A DNA stretch of 64,000 bases. Origin: Pseudosporangium ferrugineum (GTDB taxonomy: Bacteria; Actinomycetota; Actinomycetes; Mycobacteriales; Micromonosporaceae). Below the pieces are notes generated by a model that saw nothing but the letters and a program-made list of their open reading frames with translations, was not told the DNA's origin and searched no databases. The stretch is taken from the NCBI RefSeq assembly GCF_003002065.1, contig NZ_PVZG01000006.1, positions 366,310 through 430,309 of the forward strand. Direction: 5' to 3'. The translations under genes and the position numbers were made by a program. How positions within the stretch are numbered: the stretch's first letter is position 1; each line of letters begins with the position of its first letter. This document shows positions 25,695-33,257 of this stretch, piece by piece.

Positions 25695-27278
25695 ATGAGA
25701 AGACTTCTGGCGGCCGTTGCCACGTTGGCCCTGGTGACCGGCGGTGCCGCCGCGGCCTCCGGCGCACCGGCCGGGCCGCTCCGCGAGAGCGCCACCCACC
25801 CGGGCATCGCCTGGGGCAAGTGCGAGAGCGCGGGCCTGCAAGCGCGCAAGGCGGAGTGCGGCTTCCTCAGCGTGCCGCTCGACCACGCCCGCCCCGGCGG
25901 CAAGCGGATCAAGCTCGCCGTCTCCCGGATCAGGCACACCGTCGCGGACGCCGACTACCAGGGCGTCATGCTGGTCAACCCCGGCGGCCCCGGCGGATCC
26001 GGGCTCACGCTGTCGGTGCTCGGCGACTACGTGCCGCACGGCGCCGGGGCGGCGTACGACTGGATCGGCTTCGACCCGCGCGGCGTCGGCTCCAGCAAGC
26101 CGGCCCTGGCCTGCGACGGGGACTACACCGGCTACGACCGGCCGCCGTACGTGCCGACGAGCGCCGCCATCGAGAAGGCGTGGCTGAAGCGGGCGAAGGG
26201 TTACGCCGCGGCGTGTGCCCGCCGTGGCGGCGACCTGCTGAACCACCTGCGGACGACCGACTCCGTCCAGGACATGGACAGCCTGCGGGCGGCGCTCGGC
26301 GCGGAGCAGATCAACTTCTACGGCTTCTCGTACGGCACCTACCTCGGCCAGGTCTACGCGACCCGTTACCCGGACCGGGTACGCCGCATGGTGCTCGACG
26401 GCAACGTCGACCCCCGGCGCGTCTGGTACGACGCCAACCTCGACCAGGACGTGGCGTTCGACCGCAACATGAAGATCTACTTCGGCTGGCTCGCCACCCA
26501 CCACGACGTCTACCATCTCGGGCGTACCGGCAGGGCGGTGGAGAAGCTCTTCTACCGCGAGCAGCAGCGGCTGATCGCGAAGCCGGCCGCCGGGGTGATC
26601 GGCCCGGCCGAGTTCACCGACGTGTTCCTCCAGGCCGGCTACTACGTCTTCGGCTGGGAGGCGGTCGCCTCCGCCTTCTCGGCGTGGGTCAACGACCGCG
26701 ATCCGGCGCCGCTCAGGGCGCTGTACGACCAGGCCAACCCGCAGGAGGAGGGCTCCGACAACGGGTACGCCATCTACCTCGCCGTCCAGTGCACGGACGC
26801 CCGCTGGCCGCAGTCCTGGAGCACGTGGCGCGCGGACAACTGGCGGGTGCACCGCCGGGCGCCGTTCGAGACCTGGGGCAACGCCTGGTTCAACGCGCCG
26901 TGCCTGACCTGGGCCGCGAAGCCCGGCAAGCCGGTCGCGGTGACCGGCCGCGGCGTCGCGCCGATCCTGTTGATCAGCGAGACGCTGGACGCGGCGACGC
27001 CGTTCACCGGCAGCCTCGAGGTGCGCAAGCGGTTCCCCCGGGCGGCCCTGATCGAGGGCGTCGGCGGCACCACCCACGCCGGCTCGCTGTTCGGCAACGC
27101 CTGCGTGGACGACGCCGTCGCGGACTACCTCGCCACCGGCAAGCTGCCCAAGCGGGTGAAGGCGAACACGTCCGACAAGCGCTGCGCGCCCCTGCCGCAG
27201 CCGGACCCCTCGGCCGCGGCGGCCAAGCGCGCCGCGGACGGCCGGGGCGAGCTGCAGAAGCTGATCGCCGCGCACTGA
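25695..27278 (+). CDS. Secreted alpha/beta hydrolase, tripeptidyl-aminopeptidase type (S33)
   Basis: A 527-residue secreted serine peptidase-like enzyme. A signal peptide (residues 1-28) is followed by the fold start VMLVNPGGPGGSG (oxyanion region), the nucleophile in GFSYGTYLG, an acid in SETLDAATPF and a histidine in GGTTHAGSL. The C-terminal cap (CVDDAVADYLATGKLP) fits the Streptomyces tripeptidyl aminopeptidase group, which removes short peptides from protein N-termini outside the cell. The ATG follows AAGG. A terminator hairpin closes it. Confidence 0.9.
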   Translation: MRRLLAAVATLALVTGGAAAASGAPAGPLRESATHPGIAWGKCESAGLQARKAECGFLSVPLDHARPGGKRIKLAVSRIRHTVADADYQGVMLVNPGGPGGSGLTLSVLGDYVPHGAGAAYDWIGFDPRGVGSSKPALACDGDYTGYDRPPYVPTSAAIEKAWLKRAKGYAAACARRGGDLLNHLRTTDSVQDMDSLRAALGAEQINFYGFSYGTYLGQVYATRYPDRVRRMVLDGNVDPRRVWYDANLDQDVAFDRNMKIYFGWLATHHDVYHLGRTGRAVEKLFYREQQRLIAKPAAGVIGPAEFTDVFLQAGYYVFGWEAVASAFSAWVNDRDPAPLRALYDQANPQEEGSDNGYAIYLAVQCTDARWPQSWSTWRADNWRVHRRAPFETWGNAWFNAPCLTWAAKPGKPVAVTGRGVAPILLISETLDAATPFTGSLEVRKRFPRAALIEGVGGTTHAGSLFGNACVDDAVADYLATGKLPKRVKANTSDKRCAPLPQPDPSAAAAKRAADGRGELQKLIAAH

Positions 27279-27292
27279 GCGTAAGGTCACAG

Positions 27293-27330
27293 GCCTGCCC
27301 GGTCCGTCGTCGCCGCCGGACCGGGTAGGC
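27293..27330 (+). terminator. Terminator after the S33 peptidase
   Basis: GCCTGCCCGGTCCG and CGGACCGGGTAGGC form a 14-base stem with one G-T pair and a ten-base loop, starting 15 bases after the stop and ending just before the riboswitch aptamer. Confidence 0.8.
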
Positions 27331-27339
27331 TCCCTCTCG

Positions 27340-27460
27340 CGAAGGGGAGTAGCTCCCAACGTCGTGGTCGACATACTGATCCGCCGAATCTGCCGGTCCG
27401 TCCGGTCGCCGGCGGCTCCGGCCACACGGCCTCGGTCCGCCGGGGCGAGCGAGACCTTCG
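27340..27460 (+). ncRNA. yybP-ykoY manganese riboswitch aptamer
   Basis: The two hallmark segments are present: GAAGGGGAGTAGC at 27341-27353 and GCGAGACCTTCG near 27449-27460. CGAAGG (27340-27345) pairs with CCTTCG (27455-27460) to close helix P1, as in known members. The class senses Mn2+ and often controls TMEM165/GDT1-type genes, which is what follows. Inner helices were not folded in detail and the 5' edge is approximate. Confidence 0.85.
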
Positions 27461-27490
27461 ACTTGGCCAGATCCCCTGGCCGGGTCGAGG
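27456..27490 (+). terminator. Riboswitch expression-platform hairpin
   Basis: CTTCGACTTGGCCAG (27456-27470) pairs with CTGGCCGGGTCGAGG (27476-27490) over 15 bases, including three G-T pairs, with loop ATCCC. The first five bases are shared with the 3' strand of aptamer P1, so aptamer and hairpin exclude each other: an ON switch when Mn2+ binds. There is no T run. Confidence 0.75.
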
Positions 27491-27541
27491 CCGCCCCCGC
27501 GTCTGAGTCCCGGCCCGAGAGTGCACCGGGAGTTTCCCCTC

Positions 27542-28129
27542 ATGGACGGTTTCCTCGTCGCGACGGCGGTCAGCTTCGCCGTCATCTTCGTGGCCGAGCT
27601 CGGCGACAAGTCGCAGCTCATGGCCCTGACCTTCGCCACCCGCTTCCGCACGATGCCGGTGCTGATCGGCATCACGGTCGCGACCGCGGTGGTGCACCTG
27701 GTCTCGGTCGGCATCGGGTACGGCCTCGGCGCCGCGCTGCCCACCGGCTGGATCTCCCTGGTGGCCGGCGTGGCCTTCCTGGCGTTCGGGGCGTGGACGC
27801 TGCGCGGCGACAAGCTCACCGACGACGAGAAGTCGAAGGCCGAGCGCTCCACCGGCTCGGCGATCCTCGCCGTCGGCGGCGCGTTCTTCCTCGCCGAGCT
27901 GGGCGACAAGACCATGCTGGCCACGATCACCCTGGCCACCCAGTACGGCTGGTTCGGCACCTGGCTCGGCTCGACCCTCGGCATGGTGGCCGCCGACGCC
28001 CTCGCGATCCTGGTCGGCCGCCTGCTCGGCCGGCACCTGCCGGAGAAGGTCATCAAGTACGGCGCCGCCGCGCTCTTCGCTATCTTCGGCATCTGGCTGC
28101 TCGTGGAGGCGGTCATCGAACTGTCCTGA
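27542..28129 (+). CDS. TMEM165/GDT1 family (UPF0016) manganese exporter
   Basis: A 195-residue membrane protein with six predicted helices in two homologous halves. Each half carries the family motif: AELGDKSQLMAL near residue 20 and AELGDKTMLATI near 119. Bacterial members export Mn2+ (or Ca2+) and protect against metal excess. The ATG at 27542 follows GGGAG; an upstream in-frame GTG at 27521 is less likely. The manganese riboswitch ahead of it agrees with the function. The next gene starts 10 bases later and is probably co-transcribed. Confidence 0.92.
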   Translation: MDGFLVATAVSFAVIFVAELGDKSQLMALTFATRFRTMPVLIGITVATAVVHLVSVGIGYGLGAALPTGWISLVAGVAFLAFGAWTLRGDKLTDDEKSKAERSTGSAILAVGGAFFLAELGDKTMLATITLATQYGWFGTWLGSTLGMVAADALAILVGRLLGRHLPEKVIKYGAAALFAIFGIWLLVEAVIELS

Positions 28130-28139
28130 GGGGGACGCC

Positions 28140-29102
28140 GTGTTGCAGTATCGCGCCGAGTTCGACGCCGTCGTGACCTTCAGCAACGGCGGCGGCCTGC
28201 GCGCGCACGGGTTCCGCGTGGACGTGCCGCACCCGGACGTCACCGAGGCCGAGATCGCCGAGCTGTTCGTCACCGCGTGCCGGCTGCTGCTCGCCGAGAG
28301 CGTCGAGCTCAGCGGCGTCCGGATCTTCGCCGAGCCGCACCTGGGCACCCCGGGCGGGCCGTCCGAGCGGCGTTCGCGTACCCGCTGGGTGGAGCTCAGC
28401 CACGTGATCTCGGCGGGGCTCGTCACGTACCCGGGCCTGCCCGCGCCGGTGATCACGCCGCACCTGACCCGGGAGGCGTCGCGGTCGGTGTACGCCGAGG
28501 GCACCGAGTTCGCCATCGACACGATCAGCATGGTCGGCAACACCGGCACCTACCTGGACAGCCCGTTCCACCGGTACGCCGACGGCGCCGACCTGGCCGG
28601 CCTCCCGCTGGAGCGCCTCGCCGACCTGCCCGCCGTGGTGGTCCGTACGGCCGGCGCCGGCCCACGCGGCGTCGGCGTGGCCCAGCTCGAGAACCTCGAC
28701 GTCGCCGGCCGGGCGGTGCTGCTGCACACCGGCGGCGACGCGCACTGGGCCACCCCGGCGTACGCCGAGAACGCGCCCTTCCTGACCGGCGAGGGCGCCC
28801 GGTGGCTGGCCGGCCACGGCGCCGCGCTGGTGGGCATCGACGCCGTCAACATCGACGACATCTCCGCCGGTGCGGCCGGCGGCCGGCCCGCGCACACCCT
28901 GCTCCTGGCCGCCGGCATCCCGATCGTCGAGCACCTGACCGGCCTGGCGGACCTGCCGCCGGCGGGTGCCCGGTTCACCGCCGTGCCGCCGCGGGTGTCC
29001 GCGTTCGGCACCTTCCCGGTGCGGGCGTACGCGGCGGTCCCGGAGCTCGAGCCGCACGACCACCTCAGGTCCGGAGGGTGGCTGCCGACTGCACGCGCAT
29101 GA
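28140..29102 (+). CDS. Cyclase-family protein with extra N-terminal domain
   Basis: A 320-residue protein. Residues 1-85 form a small domain I do not recognise (VTFSNGGGLRAHGFRVDVPH). Residues 86-310 match the cyclase/kynurenine formamidase family (WVELSHVISAGLVTYPGLPA). The family metal motif HxGTHxDxPxH appears as NTGTYLDSPFH, with the first two histidines replaced by Asn and Tyr. It is therefore either a distinct subfamily with a different metal site or not an amidohydrolase. The GTG start follows GGGGA and lies behind the manganese exporter. Confidence 0.8.
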   Translation: MLQYRAEFDAVVTFSNGGGLRAHGFRVDVPHPDVTEAEIAELFVTACRLLLAESVELSGVRIFAEPHLGTPGGPSERRSRTRWVELSHVISAGLVTYPGLPAPVITPHLTREASRSVYAEGTEFAIDTISMVGNTGTYLDSPFHRYADGADLAGLPLERLADLPAVVVRTAGAGPRGVGVAQLENLDVAGRAVLLHTGGDAHWATPAYAENAPFLTGEGARWLAGHGAALVGIDAVNIDDISAGAAGGRPAHTLLLAAGIPIVEHLTGLADLPPAGARFTAVPPRVSAFGTFPVRAYAAVPELEPHDHLRSGGWLPTARA

Positions 29103-29356
29103 TCCCGAGCCCCGGCGAACCGGCCGATCTCCGGGCCGAACTGGCCCGCCGGGCGGCGCTGCGCCGGTCCACGCCGGAGCCGGCCCGCGCGCCCGGACGG
29201 CTGCGCGCCCTTTTGCTGGTCCTCGGCGCGGCCGGACTCGGCGGCGGTACGCTCATGCTCTCCCGCGGCAGCACCGGCGCGGCGCTGGCCTGCTTCGGCG
29301 TGGCGATGGCATTCCTGATCGGTGGTTTTCCCCGAAACCGCTCAGAAGCGCCGTGA
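29099..29356 (+). CDS. Small membrane protein of unknown function
   Basis: An 85-residue protein with an Ala/Arg-rich cytoplasmic N-terminus and two predicted helices (LRALLLVLGAAGLGGGTLML and ALACFGVAMAFLIGGF). The ATG overlaps the stop of the cyclase gene as ATGA, which supports it as a real gene in the same operon. I do not recognise a family. Confidence 0.65.
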   Translation: MIPSPGEPADLRAELARRAALRRSTPEPARAPGRLRALLLVLGAAGLGGGTLMLSRGSTGAALACFGVAMAFLIGGFPRNRSEAP

Positions 29357-29410
29357 CGCTGCCGATGATGACCGTGTGACCTTTATCTTCGCGAGGCCCC
29401 GGGCACGCCG

Positions 29411-30148
29411 ATGACCGATGTCGACGCCGCGCGCCAGGCGCCGCCACGGCCGCAGGAAGCTCCCCGCACCGGGCCCGCCGGGCTCAGCACGCCCACCGAG
29501 ATCGGGGTGGCGCGCGCCGCCGCGTACTTCGAGCGGGTCGACCCGCGGGCCGCGGCGCAGCACCTGGAGCCGATCCTCGCCGCCGACCCGTCGTCGGCGG
29601 CCGGCTGGATCCTGATGGCCCGCATCCGGCTCGTGCTCGACGAGGTGGAGAGGGCGCTGGACGCGGCCGGCCGGGCGATCGAGCTGGCGCCGGAGGACCC
29701 GCGGCCGCTGGCCACCGCGAGCCGGGCGCTGACCCTGCTCGGGCGGCACGAGGAGGCGGTCACGATGGCGTACCGGGCGGTCATCGTCGAGCCGAAGAAC
29801 CCGCTCTGGCACGACCGGGTGGCCTGGTCGCTGCTGGCCGCCGACCGGCAGTACGCGGACGCCGAGCAGGCCGCGCGCACGGCGGTGGGGCTGGACCCGA
29901 ACGAGGCGCACTACTACTTCACCCACGGCGTGACGCTGGACGCGCTCGGCCACACCGACCAGGCCCGGCAGGCGTTCCTGGTGTCGCTCAAGCTGGAGCC
30001 GGAGAACCCCGTCGCGCAGCACCGGCTGGCCGTCCTGAACGGCGAGAACGTCCGCGAGCCGGAGAAGAAGAAGCGGGGCTGGAAGCTCTTCGGCCGTCGC
30101 AACGGCGCTACGGGTGGGCCGGCCCGCCCCGAGGAGTTCCTGCCGTGA
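29411..30148 (+). CDS. TPR-repeat protein
   Basis: A 245-residue soluble protein made of about four to five tetratricopeptide repeats (residues 35-215), for example AALDAAGRAIELAPEDPRPL-like units ending in DP or EP. Such repeats bind other proteins. The tail is basic (EPEKKKRGWKLFGRRNG) and may contact membrane or nucleic acid. The first ATG is used. Its last 41 bases overlap the 3' end of the facing flippase-like gene. The partner is unknown. Confidence 0.82.
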   Translation: MTDVDAARQAPPRPQEAPRTGPAGLSTPTEIGVARAAAYFERVDPRAAAQHLEPILAADPSSAAGWILMARIRLVLDEVERALDAAGRAIELAPEDPRPLATASRALTLLGRHEEAVTMAYRAVIVEPKNPLWHDRVAWSLLAADRQYADAEQAARTAVGLDPNEAHYYFTHGVTLDALGHTDQARQAFLVSLKLEPENPVAQHRLAVLNGENVREPEKKKRGWKLFGRRNGATGGPARPEEFLP

Positions 30149-31142
30149 CGCGGGCGCGCAGCACCAGCCACACCAGCCAGCCCGTGCCGATGATGAAGCC
30201 GAAGCTGATCAACCGGTAGAGCACCACGGCCGCGACGGCCGAGCTGCTGGTCAGGCCGCCGGCCACCAGGCCGAGGATGAGTGCGCCGTCGACCACCCCG
30301 AGCCCGCCCGGCACGATCGGTACGCTCGCCGCCGCCATGCCTGCGCAGTACGCGATGACGAGCTGGGCCGGCCGGATGTCGTCCGCCCCCACGGCGATGC
30401 AGCACATCCAGAGGCACAGCGCGTCGAGCAGCCAGTTGGCGATCGCCAGGAGCACCGCGTACCCGAGGTCGAGGGGCCGGACCCGCACCGAGCGCAGCTG
30501 GTCGACGAAGCCCGTCAGCCGCGCGTGGCCGGCGTCGGCGGGCCTGCGGCGCACCCGGTTGACGCCGCTGAGCAGCCGCCGGGCGGGATTGATCAACCAC
30601 TCCGGATGCTGCGCCACGAGCCGTACGCCCACCGCCACGACCAGCGCCCCGCCCATGTACGTCAGCAGCGTCTGCCAGCTGCCCGTGCTGCGGGTCAGGA
30701 TGCCGAACACCGCGCCGATCACGACCAGGGCGCCCGCCGACAGCACCCCGCTGAGCGCGATGCACCAGGACGCCACCGCGGAGGATGCCCCGAAGCGCCG
30801 CATGTGCTGGAAGTTGAACGTGGTCGAGAACACCGGGCCGCCGGGCAGCGTGGCGCTCAGCGAATGCGCCGCGTACGCCAGCGCCACATGCCGCCGCATC
30901 CGCACCGTCGTGCCCGCCCCGCGCAGCAGGGCCCGTTGCATGCGGGCGTACGTCCCCATCGACGCGATCTCGGCGACCACCGCTCCGGCGACCCAGTTCC
31001 AGTGCGGGGTACGCAGCTGCCCGACCGCCTCGACCAGCGGGCGCCAGCCCAGCACCAGCTCGACGAGCAGGATGGCCACCACCACCGCGACCACCACGGG
31101 TGCGCGGCGCCACCAGGGCGGGGCGGGGGCGCTCATCGTCAT
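30108..31142 (-). CDS. Flippase-like membrane protein (LPG synthase TM / AglD domain)
   Basis: A 344-residue integral membrane protein with about eight helices, matching the lysylphosphatidylglycerol synthase transmembrane/UPF0104 group. Marks are LAYAAHSLSATLPGGPVFST and the near-C-terminal ASVPIVPGGLGVVDGALI. Members move lipids or lipid-linked sugars across the membrane, or form the membrane half of MprF. There is no soluble synthase domain, so a stand-alone flippase role is inferred. It overlaps the TPR gene tail to tail by 41 bases. Confidence 0.87.
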   Translation of the reverse strand: MTMSAPAPPWWRRAPVVVAVVVAILLVELVLGWRPLVEAVGQLRTPHWNWVAGAVVAEIASMGTYARMQRALLRGAGTTVRMRRHVALAYAAHSLSATLPGGPVFSTTFNFQHMRRFGASSAVASWCIALSGVLSAGALVVIGAVFGILTRSTGSWQTLLTYMGGALVVAVGVRLVAQHPEWLINPARRLLSGVNRVRRRPADAGHARLTGFVDQLRSVRVRPLDLGYAVLLAIANWLLDALCLWMCCIAVGADDIRPAQLVIAYCAGMAAASVPIVPGGLGVVDGALILGLVAGGLTSSSAVAAVVLYRLISFGFIIGTGWLVWLVLRARVTAGTPRGGPAHP

Positions 31143-31155
31143 GATCGTCGCACCC

Positions 31156-32310
31156 TCAGCGGGTGTACGCGACCAGATCGAGTCCTCTCAGCGATCTGGG
31201 CTCCCTGGCCTGCACGAGCAGGCTGAACGCGGGGTCGAACAGGGACAGCCGGGTCCGGCCGTCGCGCACCGAGCGCACCAGCAGGTTGCCGTCGGGGTCG
31301 AAGACCGCGCCGACGATCGTCCCGCGGACGGGCAGCTCGACCAGCTCGCCGGTCCGCGTGTCCAGCACGGCGTCCGCGGGTGCGTCGGCGGCCGCTCCCG
31401 CGGCGGGCGCTCCGGTCTGCACCGTGACCAGGTCGCCGGTGGCGTCCACGCTGACCGGACGGCACGCCGCCGGACCGGACGTGGCCGTCTGCTCCGGCAC
31501 CGGCGTGCCGGTCTGCGCGTCCACGCCGGCCACCTCCAGCCCGCAGGACGGTGTGGCGTACACCAGCGTGGTGCCGTCGCCGGACCAGCGGTAGTGCTCG
31601 CCATCGAGGCCGCTGGGCAGGGGTTCCAGGTGCCCGGTCGCGACGTCCAGCACGCCGGGGTCGGCGGCGTCGATGAGCAGGCGGTTGCCGTCCGGGGACC
31701 ACGCGGGCGCCTGGTCGGAGGAGGTGGTGCCGGCGTACACCTGCTGGGCGTCGGAGCCGCCGGTGCCCACGACCATCAGCTGCCCGTCGGTCACGTACGC
31801 GATCCGCTCGCCGTCGGGGGAGACGCCCGCCGTGGAGAAGGGCGCGGAGAGGACCCGCTCCGGCACGCCGTGCCGGGTCAGCCGGAAGAGGCCTCCGCCG
31901 GTGCCGGCCTCCTCGTAGAACGCCTTGCCCGGGAGGGCCGCCAGCGACGTCGACCGCGGCTTGAGCGAGATGGTCGACGTCGGCCGGGGCCGATCGGGGC
32001 GATCCGGCCGGCCGGTGGGCGTGCCGGGGCTCACGGCCGAGCCGGCGGCGTGGCTGGTGGCCGGCGCGTGCGCGGACGGGCTCAGCGGGGCGCTGACCAC
32101 GCCGTCCGCCCGGGGCCCGGTCGAATGGGGGAGCTGCCAGAGACCGCTGCCGAGCAGGCCGAGTGCCAGCAGGACGGCGCCGGTGCCGACCGCGGCTTCC
32201 CGGCGGCCGATGCGGCGCGACCGGCGCAGCGAGCGCTCGTACAGGTCCGCCGGGGCGACGGTGCCGGCGAGATCCTCCAGAGAGGTCCGTAGCGGGTCCT
32301 GGCCGGTCAT
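31156..32310 (-). CDS. Membrane-anchored beta-propeller protein, SigE partner
   Basis: A 384-residue protein with a short cytoplasmic N-terminus (residues 1-42), one membrane helix (about 43-60), a Ser/Pro/Thr-rich linker, and an extracellular TolB/WD40-like propeller (130-380) with repeats such as FSTAGVSPDGERIAYVTDG and APAWSPDGNRLLID. Its ATG overlaps the stop of the sigma factor gene, so the two are translated together. The layout suggests an anti-sigma or sensor role: propeller outside, sigma contact inside. That is inference. Confidence 0.8.
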   Translation of the reverse strand: MTGQDPLRTSLEDLAGTVAPADLYERSLRRSRRIGRREAAVGTGAVLLALGLLGSGLWQLPHSTGPRADGVVSAPLSPSAHAPATSHAAGSAVSPGTPTGRPDRPDRPRPTSTISLKPRSTSLAALPGKAFYEEAGTGGGLFRLTRHGVPERVLSAPFSTAGVSPDGERIAYVTDGQLMVVGTGGSDAQQVYAGTTSSDQAPAWSPDGNRLLIDAADPGVLDVATGHLEPLPSGLDGEHYRWSGDGTTLVYATPSCGLEVAGVDAQTGTPVPEQTATSGPAACRPVSVDATGDLVTVQTGAPAAGAAADAPADAVLDTRTGELVELPVRGTIVGAVFDPDGNLLVRSVRDGRTRLSLFDPAFSLLVQAREPRSLRGLDLVAYTR

Positions 32311-32837
32311 CGCGGGCCTTCGCGGGCGTCGGCGAGCAGGCGCAGGTCTGGCACGAGGGTGCGCAGCCGGTCGAGCGCGCGCGAGCACTGGGTCTTCACG
32401 GTGCTCACCGACACGCCGAGGATCTGCGCGGCCTCCACTTCGGTGTGGTCCTCGAAGTACCGCAGCACGATCACCGCGCGCTGCTTGGGGCTCAGCGACA
32501 GCAGCGCCCGGCGCAGGGCGACCCGGTGCACCGCGGCGTCCGCCGGATCGTCGGTGCGGCCGCCCTGCCGCTCGAGGTCGTCGCCGGGGAGGATCTCGGC
32601 GACCCTCGGCCGCCGCCAGAAGGAGACCTGGGCGTGATACATGACCTTGCGGGCGTACGCCTCGGCGTTGGCCCGCCTCTCCAGTCGCGACCAGGCGCGA
32701 TGGGTGCGGGCGAGCGCCTCCTGCACGAGGTCCTCGGCGAGGTGCTGGTCGCCGGTCAGCAGGAACGCCGAGCGGAGCAGGGCGTGCGAGCGATCACGGA
32801 CGAAATCCGCATAGGCGGCATCGCTCGTATCGTCCAT
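32307..32837 (-). CDS. SigE-family ECF-type RNA polymerase sigma factor
   Basis: A 176-residue group 4 sigma factor. Region 2 is seen in AFLLTGDQHLAEDLVQEALART with the -10 contact helix after it (WSRLERRANAEAYARKVMYH). Region 4 holds LSPKQRAVIVLRYFEDHTEV and the recognition helix ILGVSVSTVKTQCSRALDRLR. It matches the actinobacterial SigE family. The ATG at 32837 gives the usual family length; a GTG at 32912 has a better Shine-Dalgarno (GGGGAG) and would add 25 residues. It is coupled to the propeller gene. Confidence 0.92.
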   Translation of the reverse strand: MDDTSDAAYADFVRDRSHALLRSAFLLTGDQHLAEDLVQEALARTHRAWSRLERRANAEAYARKVMYHAQVSFWRRPRVAEILPGDDLERQGGRTDDPADAAVHRVALRRALLSLSPKQRAVIVLRYFEDHTEVEAAQILGVSVSTVKTQCSRALDRLRTLVPDLRLLADAREGPR

Positions 32838-32948
32838 TCCCCGCGATCCGATCGGCGTACGGAAAGAGAAGTGAGCGTATATCGGACGGTCAATTGCCGC
32901 CTCTGGGCTCACGACGCTCCCCTCTCGTCCGCCGCGTCGTCCGGGGCG

Positions 32949-32980
32949 GGGCCGGTACCCCCCGTTTTCGGTACCGGCCC
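32949..32980. repeat. 11-base inverted repeat upstream of sigma factor/PTS genes
   Basis: GGGCCGGTACC and GGTACCGGCCC pair perfectly around a ten-base spacer containing TTTT. It could be a hairpin terminator or an operator. It lies about 110 bases upstream of the sigma factor start. Confidence 0.55.
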
Positions 32981-33045
32981 GCACTCCGTACGTCTGCAAG
33001 GACGCGGAGCGGGGCCGGGCCGGGTGACAGGCCGTTCGGCTGATT

Positions 33046-33061
33046 CCGATCGGCCGATCGG
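33046..33061. promoter_or_regulatory. Perfect 16-base palindrome upstream of the PTS operon
   Basis: CCGATCGGCCGATCGG reads the same on both strands and lies about 115 bases before the -35 of the PTS promoter. A dimeric regulator site is the likely reading; no protein can be named. Confidence 0.45.
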
Positions 33062-33174
33062 CCCGGCTGTTCCGCAACCGGTCGCCCCGATGCGCGGGAC
33101 GGGGGTGAAAACCGGCGTCGTGCGCAGCTTCGCGCAGGCGCGCGCAGATTTCCGGGGGTGATCGTCCGCGTCGA

Positions 33175-33203
33175 TTGACAGTCGGTGATCTCGTCGGTAC
33201 AAC
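33175..33203 (+). promoter_or_regulatory. Vegetative promoter of the PTS operon
   Basis: TTGACA (33175-33180), a 17-base spacer and TACAAC (33198-33203) match the main sigma-factor consensus closely. The predicted transcript starts near 33210, leaving a leader of about 48 bases with a C-rich stretch and AGGAG before the GTG. Confidence 0.75.
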
Positions 33204-33257
33204 ATAGCCACTTCCCCCCTCCCGGCCTCCCTCTCGGCCTCCGGTTAGGAGCAGTCT

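Larger units (their letters stand above)
32838..33257. other. Divergent intergenic region, 420 bases
   Basis: No gene is visible between the sigma factor and the PTS operon. It contains two strong symmetric sites and a near-consensus promoter, listed separately. It also has three GCGCAG words (33122-33155) and GGGGGTGA at about 33102 and 33155, flanking them. The density of symmetric sequence is unusual for this genome window. Confidence 0.6.
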
